Source: Frondihabitans sucicola
GTDB lineage: Bacteria; Actinomycetota; Actinomycetes; Actinomycetales; Microbacteriaceae
Reading direction: 5' to 3'
Assembly: GCF_030296615.1 (NCBI RefSeq)
Contig: NZ_AP027732.1
Span: 1,984,001-2,048,000 of the forward strand
DNA: 64,000 nt
Positions 32,436-40,793 of this stretch are shown here, in pieces. The notes beneath the pieces are model-generated. The model was not told the origin of the DNA, did not search any database, and was given only the letters and a program-made list of their open reading frames with translations. How positions within the stretch are numbered: position 1 is the first letter of the stretch; every line of letters starts with the position of its first letter. The translations under genes were made by a program, and so were the position numbers.

Positions 32436-32884
32436 TGTCCACGACGCACCGCTTCATCGAGGCCACGCCCGACCGCGTGTTCGACGTTCTCGCCGACGGG
32501 TGGCTGTTTCCGAGCTGGGTCGTCGGCGCGTCGCGGATCCGCGACGTCGACGACGCGTGGCCGGCGATCGACTCCAAGATCCACCACTCCTTCGGCGTCT
32601 GGCCGATCGTGATCGACGACACGACCTCGATCACCGAGTGGAACCGGCCCTTCCGGGCGGAGTTCATCGCCCGGGGTTGGCCGCTGGGCGAGGCCGACGT
32701 GACCGTCGACGTCCAGGATCGCTCCGGAGGCTGCTTCGTGACGATGACCGAGTTCGCGGTCTCCGGGCCGGGCACGCTCGTGCCGCCGCTGCTCATGGAG
32801 CCGGTGCTGAACATCCGCAACCGGGAGGCCCTGCAGCGCTTGGCCTGGCTCGCGGAGGGCGGGGCCGCAGCCCCTGGCGCCTGA
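32435..32884 (+). CDS. SRPBCC (START-like) family protein
   Basis: This 149-residue protein starts at ATG 32435, overlapping the previous stop by one base. It has the SRPBCC layout: TTHRFIEATPDRVFDVLADG and WLFPSWVVGASRI at the N-terminus, alternating strands (ITEWNRPFRAEFIARGWP; VTMTEFAVSGPG), then a C-terminal helix NIRNREALQRLAWLAEG. These proteins bind hydrophobic ligands in a cavity. It may carry or cyclise the substrate of the neighbouring oxidoreductases, which is inference from position. Confidence 0.8.
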   Translation: MSTTHRFIEATPDRVFDVLADGWLFPSWVVGASRIRDVDDAWPAIDSKIHHSFGVWPIVIDDTTSITEWNRPFRAEFIARGWPLGEADVTVDVQDRSGGCFVTMTEFAVSGPGTLVPPLLMEPVLNIRNREALQRLAWLAEGGAAAPGA

Positions 32885-32906
32885 CGTCGTCGCCAGCCGG
32901 GCGAGA

Positions 32907-32961
32907 CGAGAGGGCCGAAATGCCCCCTTCCGTGACCGGAGTGTGCATTTCGGCCCTCTCG
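32907..32961. terminator. Bidirectional hairpin terminator
   Basis: A perfect 17-base inverted repeat (arms 32907-32923 and 32945-32961) encloses a 21-base loop. It lies 22 bases after the SRPBCC stop and ends 31 bases before the end of the convergent acyl-CoA ligase gene, so it can end both transcripts. No T tract follows. Confidence 0.65.
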
Positions 32962-32992
32962 CGTGACGCGACCGGGCCCGCGCGGCCCGCCG

Positions 32993-34674
32993 CTACTTCT
33001 TCGCCAGCAACTGCTCTTTCACCTGGCGGCGGATGACCTTTCCGATGAGGCTCTTCGGGAGGTCGTTCACGATGACGATGCGGCGCGGCACCTTGTAGGC
33101 GGCGAGGTTCTCTCGGGCGTACTCCCGCAGACCGGCCTCGTCGAGGGTGACGCCCTTGTCGACGACCACCGCGGCCGTGACCTGCTCGTTCGACGACGAG
33201 CCCAGCCCGACGACGGCCACGTCGGCGACGCCCTCGAACCGGCGGAGGGTGTCTTCGACCTCGGAGGGCGAGACGTTGAAGCCTCCCGTGATGATGAGGT
33301 CTTTGATGCGGTCGACGATCGAGAAGTAGCCGTCTTCGGAGATCGTGACGATGTCGCCGGTGCGGTACCAGCCGTCGGCGAACGCTTCGGCGGTGTCGTC
33401 GGGGCGACCGTAGTACCCCTGGAAGACCTGCGGCCCCTTGACGACGAGTTCGCCGCGCTCGCCCGGAGCGACTTCGACGGTCGGGTTGTCAGGGTCGACG
33501 GCGCGTGCCTCGGTCGATGGGAACGGCATGCCGACGGTGCCGGCGCGCCGACCGTTCGAGACCGGGTTCGCCATCAGCACGGGCGACGTCTCACTGAGCC
33601 CGTAGCCCTCGATCAGCCAGCCGCCCGAGCGCTCCTCCCACGGGTCGACGACCGCCGCCGAGAGCGGCATCGCCCCCGAGATGGCGATGTCGATGCCTTT
33701 GAGGAGACCCCGGCATCGTCGGCGGCGCGCTGGAGGCGCTGGTAGATGGGCGGCACCGCGGGAAGGAAGGTCGGCGGGTGCTTCTTCATCGCGGCCAGGA
33801 CGAGCGACGGCTCGAACGCCGGGAACAACACCAGGCGCGCGCCCATCCGCATGGCGAAGGTGAGGCAGAGGGTCAGCCCGTAGGCGTGGAACATCGGCAG
33901 GATCGCGTAGACGACGCTGGAGCCCTCCTTGATCTGCGGGATCCAGGCCTGGCACTGCGCGGCGTTCGAGAGCAGGTTGCCGTGGGTGAGCATGGCACCC
34001 TTGGGACTGCCGGTGGTGCCGGACGTGTACTGGATCAACGCCAGGTCTTCGGTCTCGGGGCGGGGGTGCTTCGGATCGATGCGCGGCGATCCTGCGATCT
34101 TCTCCCACGGGGTCGTCCCCGAGACGGTCGTCGTCAGGCGCTCGCGCGACTCGCGAGCCCGCTTGACCGGGAGCCGCAGCTGGATGCGCGTCATCAACGG
34201 CATGGCCCTCGTCACGTCGATCGAGACGATGCCGTCGATCGGCACGTCGGCCGGGAAGGCCTGGATGGTCTTCACCACTTTGTCCCAGGCGATGGCGAAC
34301 CGGGCGCCGTGGTCTTCGAACTGGTGGCGCAGCTCGCGCGGCGTGTAGAGCGGGTTGTGCTCGACGACGATCGCACCGAGGCGCAGGATCGCGTAGAACG
34401 CCACGACGTGCTGCGGGCAGTTCGGCAGGATCAGCGCGACCGTGTCGCCTTTCTTCACCCCGAGCTCGCGGAGGCCTTCGGCGGCCCGCTGGATCTGTTC
34501 CACCATGCTCTCGTAGGTGGTCTCGGCACCGAAGTACTCGAGGGCGGTCGCCTTCGGGTACTTCTCGGCCGTCACACGAACGAGGTCGATGAGTGACCCC
34601 TTGGCTGGTTCGATGTCGTGCGGGATGCCGGGGGCGTAGGAATCAAGCCAGGGACGAGCGCTGTCGATGGTCAC
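32993..34674 (-). CDS. Long-chain fatty-acid-CoA ligase, frame broken
   Basis: About 560 residues after repair; GTG start at 34674. It adenylates a carboxylic acid and transfers it to CoA. Motifs are YTSGTTGSPKGAMLTHGNL (ATP-binding), YGLSETSP, GWYRTGDIVTISEDGYFSIV, DRIKDLIITGGFNVSPSEVE and the C-terminal IGKVIRRQVKEQL with the catalytic lysine. The break lies at the C4 run 33708-33711, between QRAADDAG and LLKGIDIAISGAMPL. It is closely similar to the second ligase at 37921-39624 (shared NCPQHVVAFYAILRLGA and KKHPPTFLPAVPPIYQRL), indicating a duplication. Confidence 0.92.
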
Positions 34675-34771
34675 CCCACCACTCTAGGAGATTCCCCGGG
34701 GAAGTCCTGGAAGGTGCCGGGCCTCCCGGGAGTTGACTGACCACGGATCATCCGTCGAAAGGACACACATT

Positions 34772-35590
34772 TTGAGCAAGGTCTGGTTCATCACAGGAGC
34801 ATCGAAAGGCTTCGGCCGCGAGTGGACGGAAGCCGCCCTCGAGCGCGGCGACAGCGTCGCGGCGACGGCTCGCAAGCCCGAGACGCTCGACGACCTCACC
34901 GAGAAGTACCGCGACACGTTCCTTCCACTGCAGCTCGACGTCGACGATCGTGACGCCGACTTCGCCGCGGTGAAGGCGGCGCACGAGAAGTTCGGTCGCC
35001 TCGACGTCGTCATCAACAACGCCGGCTACGGCCACTTCGGCACCATCGAGGAGCTCAGCGAGCAGGACGTCCGCGCCCAGCTCGAGACGAATCTCTTCGG
35101 GGCGCTCTGGATCACGCAGGCGGCGCTGCCGTTCTTGCGCGAGCAGGGCTCCGGTCACGTCATCAACGTCTCGAGCATCGGCGGGATCACCGCGTTCCCC
35201 GGAATCGGCGCGTACCACATGTCGAAGTGGGCCCTCGAAGCCCTCGGCCAGTCGCTCTCGCAGGAGGTGGCCGGTTTCGGCATCAAGGTCACGACCATCG
35301 AGCCGGGCGGATTCTCGACCGACTGGGCCGGCCCGTCGGCCAAACACAGCGACGAGCTCGACGCGTACGCACCCCTGCGCGAAGCGCGACAGAAGCAGCA
35401 GTCGGGTGCCAAGCGCGGCACACCGGAAGCGACTCGCGGCCCGATCCTCAGGATCGTGGACTCCGAGAACCCGCCGCTGCGCATCTTCTTCGGGGAGACG
35501 CCTCTGGCGACCGCTACGAAAGACTACGAGTCGCGGCTCGCGACCTGGAACGAGTGGCAGCCCGTCTCGCTGGAGGCGCAGGGGGAGTAG
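34772..35590 (+). CDS. Short-chain dehydrogenase/reductase
   Basis: About 272 residues from TTG 34772, chosen because GAAAGGA lies eight bases upstream and the conserved SKVWFITGASKGFGREW begins there. Landmarks are the TGASKGFG cofactor loop, NNAGYGHFGTIEE, INVSSIGG and YHMSKWALEALGQ (catalytic Ser, Tyr, Lys), then IEPGGFSTDWAG. It resembles oxidoreductases that reduce aldehydes or ketones using NADP. Substrate unknown. Transcribed divergently from the ligase. Confidence 0.88.
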   Translation: MSKVWFITGASKGFGREWTEAALERGDSVAATARKPETLDDLTEKYRDTFLPLQLDVDDRDADFAAVKAAHEKFGRLDVVINNAGYGHFGTIEELSEQDVRAQLETNLFGALWITQAALPFLREQGSGHVINVSSIGGITAFPGIGAYHMSKWALEALGQSLSQEVAGFGIKVTTIEPGGFSTDWAGPSAKHSDELDAYAPLREARQKQQSGAKRGTPEATRGPILRIVDSENPPLRIFFGETPLATATKDYESRLATWNEWQPVSLEAQGE

Positions 35591-35604
35591 GGCCCCGTTC
35601 CCAG

Positions 35605-35637
35605 GTGGCTGGCATTCACTGGGTGGATGCCAGCCAC
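35605..35637 (+). promoter_or_regulatory. Hairpin overlapping the start codon of the DUF2236 gene
   Basis: An 11-base perfect inverted repeat (GTGGCTGGCAT at 35605-35615, ATGCCAGCCAC at 35627-35637) encloses an 11-base loop. The second arm begins with the ATG of the next gene and the loop holds the GGTGG that may be its ribosome site. The RNA hairpin could hide the start, or it could end the upstream SDR transcript. Confidence 0.5.
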
Positions 35638-36570
35638 TGCTTTTCTCTCCGGGATCACCGAGCCGATCCGGTCCCGTCTGCAGTTCACCTTCAACGGGCA
35701 GCGCACCGGTACTCCCGCCTGGGTCAGCGACCTGGCCACGGGCGAGGACCCCGGCTTCTTCGGGCCGGGCTCGGCCGTCTGGGCCGTGCACGGCGGCATG
35801 TCGACGATCCCGGCGGGCGTGCGCGCGCTCCTGGTCCAGGCCCTGCACCCCGGTGCCCTCGCCGGAGTCCACGATCACTCGCGCTACCGCGAGGACCCCT
35901 CGGTCGTCTCGCCGGAACCATCCGCTGGATCTTCACCGTCTCGTACGGCAGCCGCGAGGCAGCGACCCAGGCCTCGAACTGGGTGCTGCGTCTGCACGAG
36001 AAGGTGACCGGCAGCTACCAGGATCAGCACGGGGTCACGCACGACTACGCGGCCAACGACGCCGACCTGCTCTCGTGGGTGCACCTGGCCTTCGCCGACT
36101 CGTTCCTCGCGACGGCTCTCGCCTGGGGAACACCGATTCCCGGCGGGGCGGACGCCTACGTGCGCGAGTGGGCCGTTGCCGGCGAGCTGATGGGGGTGCA
36201 GGATCCCCCGCGCTCCTACAACGAGATGCGCGCCCACCTCGACGCCTTCGACGTGGACGGTGTGCTCGAGCGGTCCGCTCGCACGGAGGAGGTCGTGCGG
36301 TTCCTCAAGCGGCCGCCGCTCTTCCCGGTGCTGAGAGCCGGCTACCCGGTGCTCTTCGACGGCGCCGTCGGCACTCTGACGCCCCGGCACCGCGAGCTCC
36401 TCGGCCTGCGATCGCCGCACGTCGGCCCGGTGCCGCTCCCGACGCGCCCGGCGACGGCCGTCATGCTCGCCGGGATCGGCGCTCTGCTCGGAGCCGAGCC
36501 CGCTGCGGCGAAAGCCGCTCGCGCCCGGCGCGCGCGCCTCGGTATCGTCGACCCGGAGGATTCGCGATGA
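35627..36570 (+). CDS. DUF2236 oxygenase-like protein (MpaB family), frame broken
   Basis: About 314 residues after repair. The N-terminal frame gives FFGPGSAVWAVHGGMSTIPA, VRALLVQALHPGALAGVHDH and SRYRED; the other frame continues LGRLAGTIRWIFTVSYGS, LLSWVHLAFADSFLATA and YVREWAVAGELMGV. The HP, HDHS, RY and WVH elements are the DUF2236 signature shared with latex-clearing oxygenase and MpaB-type haem proteins. The break is at the C4 run 35896-35899. The stop overlaps the next SDR start (ATGA). Its place among redox and acyl-CoA genes suggests lipid or isoprenoid oxidation. Confidence 0.87.
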
Positions 36571-37325
36571 CAGCACAGACGGGCGTGGCCGTGGTGACGG
36601 GCGGCGGCAGCGGCATCGGCCGGTCGGCCGCACTGGCGTTGGCCGGCGCCGGGTGGACGGTCGTCGTCGCCGGGCGTCGACAGGACGCGCTCGACGCTGT
36701 CGTGGCCGAGGCGTTCGAGTTCGACGGGAAGGTCGACGCGATCCGGGCGGACGTCTCGGTCGAGGACGACGTCCGCGACCTGTTCGACACGACCGTCGAT
36801 CGGCACGGGCGGCTCGACCTGCTTTTCAACAACGCCGGAGTCGGGGCGCCTCCGACCGACCTCGACTCCATCTCCCTCGACACCTGGAACCAGGTCATGG
36901 CCGTCACCGTGACCGGGTCGTTCCTGTGCGCCCGCGAAGCCTTCCGAGTGATGAGGGCGCAGGATCCCCAGGGCGGCAGGATCATCAACAACGGCTCGAT
37001 CTCGGCGTACTCGCCCAGGCCTCTCTCGGCGCCCTACACCGTCGCCAAGCACGCGGTCTCGGGCCTGACGAAGCAGATCCAGCTCGACGGCCGGCCCTTC
37101 GGCATCGCCTGCGGTCAGCTCGACATCGGCAACGCGGCGACGAGCATGGGCGGTGGCGCGGCGAACGGCGCACAGCAGGCGGACGGCACGGTGCGGCCCG
37201 AACCCACGATGGACGTCGCAGACACGGGCCGCGCGGTCCTGTACATGGCGAGCCTGCCCGCCGGCACGAACGTGCCGAGCCTGACGGTCATGCCGACGGC
37301 GATGCCGTTCGTCGGTCGCGGCTGA
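36567..37325 (+). CDS. Short-chain dehydrogenase/reductase
   Basis: 252 residues from ATG 36567, overlapping the DUF2236 gene by four bases. The cofactor loop is VVTGGGSGIGRSAAL, followed by NNAGVGAPPTDLD, then INNGSISAY and YTVAKHAVSGL (catalytic Ser-Tyr-Lys). This is a classical-length SDR, intact in frame. Translational coupling to the DUF2236 gene suggests that the two act in sequence on the same substrate. Confidence 0.9.
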   Translation: MTAQTGVAVVTGGGSGIGRSAALALAGAGWTVVVAGRRQDALDAVVAEAFEFDGKVDAIRADVSVEDDVRDLFDTTVDRHGRLDLLFNNAGVGAPPTDLDSISLDTWNQVMAVTVTGSFLCAREAFRVMRAQDPQGGRIINNGSISAYSPRPLSAPYTVAKHAVSGLTKQIQLDGRPFGIACGQLDIGNAATSMGGGAANGAQQADGTVRPEPTMDVADTGRAVLYMASLPAGTNVPSLTVMPTAMPFVGRG

Positions 37326-37331
37326 CCCTGC

Positions 37332-37820
37332 TCAGGCCTGCTGCAGCTTCTCCACGAGGGTGGCCTTCGACAGGCGTGAGTAGCCGACGATCTTCTTCTC
37401 GCGGGCGAGGGAGCGCAGCTGGATCATCGTGAGCGACGACAGGTCGGCCGACTTCGCCGTGCCGCGCTTCGTCGGGACGTCGACGGTCACGGCGTGTGGC
37501 AGCGGGAGGGCGGAGTTCCCGGCGGGCGCGACCGGCGCGGAAGGAACCTTCGCCAGCTTCTCGGTCGCGGCGACCTTCTTCGCCGCCGACTTCTTCGCGG
37601 CGGCGGTCTTCTTCTCGATGGCCTGCTTGGCGTCGGCCAGCTGAGCCTTCTCGAGCTTGGCCTTCGCCGTGGTCTTCTTCAGATCGGTGCGCAGGTCTGC
37701 CGCCTTCGAACGGCTCTTCTTGCTGGCTTTCTCGGCCTTCTCCTGCGCCTCGGCGACGGCTTCCTTGGCCTTCTTCAGAGCCTTCTTCGCGGTCGTCTCG
37801 AGCTTCTTCTGGCTTGCCAT
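37332..37820 (-). CDS. Lysine-rich histone-like protein with C-terminal Rho_N/SAP-type motif
   Basis: This 162-residue protein has a long Lys/Ala helical region (residues 1-90; for example KKALKKAKEAVAEAQEKAEK), likely coiled coil and able to bind nucleic acid, then a proline hinge. The C-terminal helix-loop-helix (SLTMIQLRSLAREKKIVGYS, then KATLVEKLQQA) matches the Rho_N or SAP-like fold that binds DNA or RNA. It resembles Lsr2/HU-associated H1-like proteins in layout only. It is convergent with the SDR, 6 bases apart. Confidence 0.8.
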   Translation of the reverse strand: MASQKKLETTAKKALKKAKEAVAEAQEKAEKASKKSRSKAADLRTDLKKTTAKAKLEKAQLADAKQAIEKKTAAAKKSAAKKVAATEKLAKVPSAPVAPAGNSALPLPHAVTVDVPTKRGTAKSADLSSLTMIQLRSLAREKKIVGYSRLSKATLVEKLQQA

Positions 37821-37920
37821 GGGTCGGGGCCCTTCCTAGGACTGCGTAAATCGGATTCCCCAGTGTTCCACGCCAAGGTTAACGACCCCGGTTTCCGATG
37901 CTGCGGCGCTCTTCGCGAGG

Positions 37921-39624
37921 TCACGATGCGGCGATGAGCGACTCCCGCACCTTTCTCCTCAGCGTCTTTCCGATGAGGTTCTTCGGCAGCTCGTCGACCA
38001 CGACGAAGCGCTTGGGCACCTTGTAGGCGGCCAGGTGCTCCTTGCAGTGAGCCCGGGCCGCCGCCTCGTCGAAACGGGCGCCGGCTTTCAGCACCACGGC
38101 CGCGGCGACGTCTTCTCCGCCGGCCTCGCGCGGGATGCCGACGACGGCCACCTCGGCGACTCCGGCGATGCCGAGGACGGCCTCCTCCACCTCCGACGGC
38201 GCCACGTTGAACCCGCCGGTCACGATGAGTTCCTTGATGCGGTCGACGATCGTGACGAAGCCGTCGGCGCTCATGGCCACGATGTCGCCCGTGCGGAACC
38301 AGCCGCCCTCGAGGAAGACGAGCGCCGTCTCGTCCGGCCGGCGCCAGTACCCCTGGAAGATCTGCGGGCCGCGGAGCAGCAACTCGCCCGGCTCGCCCGG
38401 GGCGACCTCGTTCTCGGGGTGCTCGCGGTCCACCACCCTGGCCTCGGTCGACGGGAACGGCACACCCACGGTGCCGGGTCGACGCGACGGGCCCACCGGG
38501 TTGCCCAGCGCCACCGGCGACGTCTCCGTGAGCCCGAACCCTTCGACGAGGAGCCCGCCGGACACCTCTTCCCAGGCGTGGACGACCGACGCGGGGAGAT
38601 TCATGGCACCCGAGATCGCGAAGCGAACGGCCGACAGGTCGACCTTCCGCTTCGTGGCGGCCTCGGCGAGGCGCTGGTAGATCGGCGGCACGGCCGGGAG
38701 GAAGGTCGGCGGATGCTTCTTCGCGGCGGCGAGCACGAGATCGACGTCGAACTTCGGGAACAGCACCAGTCGCGCGCCGATCCGCATGGCGAACGTGAGG
38801 CAGAGGGTGAGTCCGTACGCGTGGAAGAACGGCAGCACGCCGTAGATCGTCTCGCTCCCGTCCGCGAGGCCGGGAACCCAGGCGCGCCCCTGCTCGACGT
38901 TGCTCCGCAGGTTCCGGTGGCTCAGGATCGCGCCCTTCGGCGCGCCGGTCGTGCCGCTGGTGTACTGCAGCAGCGCCGTGTCGTCGAGGGACGGGCGCTC
39001 GTGGTCGGCGAGGAGGAGCCGTGAGCGGACGACGTCGCGCCACGCGACGACGTGGAGGCCGCGGTGCCTGGTGACCTTCGTGGTCAGGGCGGACCTGGCA
39101 TCCTGCGCTCGCTTCAGCGGCAGCCGCAGGGCGAACCTCTTGCTCGCGGGCATCTCCCGGGTGATGTCGACGCTGACGATGGAGGTGAAGCGGATGTCTT
39201 TGGGCATCTCGGCGAGGCGATCGACGAGCTTGTCCCAGGCGATGGCGACGGTGGCGCCGTGGTCCTCGAACAGGTGGCGCAGCTCTCGATCGGTGTACAG
39301 CGGGTTGTGTTCGACGACGACCGCTCCCAGGCGGAGGATCGCGTAGAACGCGATCACGTGCTGCGGGCAGTTGGGCAGGAGGAGCGCCACGCGGTCGCCG
39401 TGCCCGACGCCGAGCCGGCGCAGGCCCTCGGCGACGCGCTCGATGCGATCGTGCAGGACGTCGTAGCTGGTTCCGCGCCCGAAGAACTCCAGCGCGGTGT
39501 GCGAGCGATACTGCTGGGCGGCCTCGTCGATGAGGTCGACCAGAGTGCCGGTGACGGGTTCGATCTCGGCGGGGACGTCGTCCGCGTAGCTCGCGAGCCA
39601 GGGATGTTCGTGGTCGTCTGACAT
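37921..39624 (-). CDS. Long-chain fatty-acid-CoA ligase (second copy)
   Basis: About 567 residues from ATG 39624; a GTG 12 bases upstream is also in frame. Motifs are YTSGTTGAPKGAILSHRNL, FGLTETSPVALGNP, WFRTGDIVAMSADGFVTIV, DRIKELIVTGGFNVAPSEVE and IGKTLRRKVRESL with the catalytic lysine near the end. It is a full-length adenylate-forming acyl-CoA ligase and closely parallels the broken copy at 32993-34674 along its whole length, so the two are paralogs. It is intact and flanks the redox gene group from the far side. Confidence 0.95.
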   Translation of the reverse strand: MSDDHEHPWLASYADDVPAEIEPVTGTLVDLIDEAAQQYRSHTALEFFGRGTSYDVLHDRIERVAEGLRRLGVGHGDRVALLLPNCPQHVIAFYAILRLGAVVVEHNPLYTDRELRHLFEDHGATVAIAWDKLVDRLAEMPKDIRFTSIVSVDITREMPASKRFALRLPLKRAQDARSALTTKVTRHRGLHVVAWRDVVRSRLLLADHERPSLDDTALLQYTSGTTGAPKGAILSHRNLRSNVEQGRAWVPGLADGSETIYGVLPFFHAYGLTLCLTFAMRIGARLVLFPKFDVDLVLAAAKKHPPTFLPAVPPIYQRLAEAATKRKVDLSAVRFAISGAMNLPASVVHAWEEVSGGLLVEGFGLTETSPVALGNPVGPSRRPGTVGVPFPSTEARVVDREHPENEVAPGEPGELLLRGPQIFQGYWRRPDETALVFLEGGWFRTGDIVAMSADGFVTIVDRIKELIVTGGFNVAPSEVEEAVLGIAGVAEVAVVGIPREAGGEDVAAAVVLKAGARFDEAAARAHCKEHLAAYKVPKRFVVVDELPKNLIGKTLRRKVRESLIAAS

Positions 39625-39712
39625 GGGCACAGCCAACCACGACGGGCTGGCCGAGCCCTGCGGCGCGCCACGCCCCTGTCGGTTCGGCCGGGCGGGACGT
39701 CGCAGCGGAGTG

Positions 39713-40270
39713 TCAGCCCGCGTCGCGCCCCGTCAGCGCCAGGAGACGGATGCGCAGAGGGGCGTCGTTCGGCACCGCGACGGCCGGTGCGTAGAGTCCG
39801 CTGGCCTCGAGCTGCCCGGCCTGCGGTTCGAAGACCGCCCACACGGCGTCGACCAGGTCTTCGTCGAGCTCCTCGCTGGTGCCGGTGGCGCGGGCGAGGT
39901 CCCACGTGTGGATGGTGATGTCGCCGACCTGCTCGGCGAGATACTCGGAGGCCGACACGGTGTCGTAGGACAGGTGCACACGCGCGTCGAGATCCGCCGA
40001 CTCCCAGGCCTCGAGAGCGGCGACGGAGTAGCGGTTCCACTCGGCGGGCAGATCGTCACCGAGGGGCGCCATGGCCAGCTTCGCCTCGGCCGTCGTGCGT
40101 CCGGCGAGCAGCTCGGGCACCCACTGCAGGTCTTCGGTGACGTGCGTCACGAGGTCGCGGACGTTCCAGTCGGTGTCGGGTGTCGGCGCTTCCCAGTCGA
40201 CGACGGCCGCGACGCGCGCCGTGAACTCGGTGTGCGCGGTGCGCAGGAGGGCGATCCAGTTGTCGGTCAT
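39713..40270 (-). CDS. DinB-like/TIGR03086 family protein
   Basis: About 185 residues from ATG 40270. The mycothiol-dependent maleylpyruvate isomerase/DinB four-helix fold is suggested by WNVRDLVTHVTEDLQWVPEL, YLAEQVGDITIHTWDLARAT (the metal-binding HTWD motif) and ELDEDLVDAVWAVFEP. This matches the TIGR03086 type widespread in actinobacteria. The enzyme activity is unknown; family members can be thiol-dependent transferases. Confidence 0.85.
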   Translation of the reverse strand: MTDNWIALLRTAHTEFTARVAAVVDWEAPTPDTDWNVRDLVTHVTEDLQWVPELLAGRTTAEAKLAMAPLGDDLPAEWNRYSVAALEAWESADLDARVHLSYDTVSASEYLAEQVGDITIHTWDLARATGTSEELDEDLVDAVWAVFEPQAGQLEASGLYAPAVAVPNDAPLRIRLLALTGRDAG

Positions 40271-40391
40271 GGGGGATCCTCTCGGACGTGCTCGGGCTTG
40301 GGTCAACCCTGGCGCGTGACGCGTTGTTCCCGGAGCCCGTTCGCCGACAGCGTGACGCGCTCCGAACGGGGAGTCGGCTACGGTGAACGAC

Positions 40392-40727
40392 ATGAGCAGC
40401 CTGTTCGACGGTCTCCTGCGCGTGATCGCGCTCGCCGTCGAGCCCGTCGCGAGCGCCCCCGGGAACGCGTCGCTCCCGATCCTGCTCGGCATCGCGGGAG
40501 CCGCCGGCCTCACGGTTGTCGTCGCGGTCGGCGCGCTCGCGCTCGCCGTCCGGGCGATCGCGGCTTCCGCACGGTCGGCGAGTCCCGCCACGCTCCGGCG
40601 GGCCGACCAGGACGCCGATCTGCCGGTCGCGGTCACGCAGAGCGACCCGGACGCCGACGGTCACACGCGCTCTCGGGCACCGGGCCACCGGGTTCGATTC
40701 CCCGCACTCGTACCGACCGTCGTCTGA
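40392..40727 (+). CDS. Small membrane protein, DUF6412-like, before yidC paralog
   Basis: About 111 residues from ATG 40392 (a GTG nine bases upstream is in frame). It has two hydrophobic segments: LLRVIALAVEPVASA and ASLPILLGIAGAAGLTVVVA running on into VGALALAVRAIAAS. A basic tail ends in GHTRSRAPGHRVRFPA. I recall DUF6412 proteins with this layout next to a YidC-like gene in Microbacteriaceae, and here the yidC paralog follows after 66 bases. A helper or partner of the insertase is a reasonable inference. Confidence 0.7.
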   Translation: MSSLFDGLLRVIALAVEPVASAPGNASLPILLGIAGAAGLTVVVAVGALALAVRAIAASARSASPATLRRADQDADLPVAVTQSDPDADGHTRSRAPGHRVRFPALVPTVV

Positions 40728-40793
40728 CGGCAGACCTTCTCGGCGAGAGCGGGGCCGCACGCGTCCCCTCCCTCGACCTGAAAGAGCTCTGCC

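Noticed and set aside
40671..40715. A tRNA T-arm-like stretch (GGTTCGATTCC) inside the DUF6412-like gene
   Set aside because: No acceptor stem, D arm or anticodon arm can be folded around it, and the sequence is inside a continuous coding frame.
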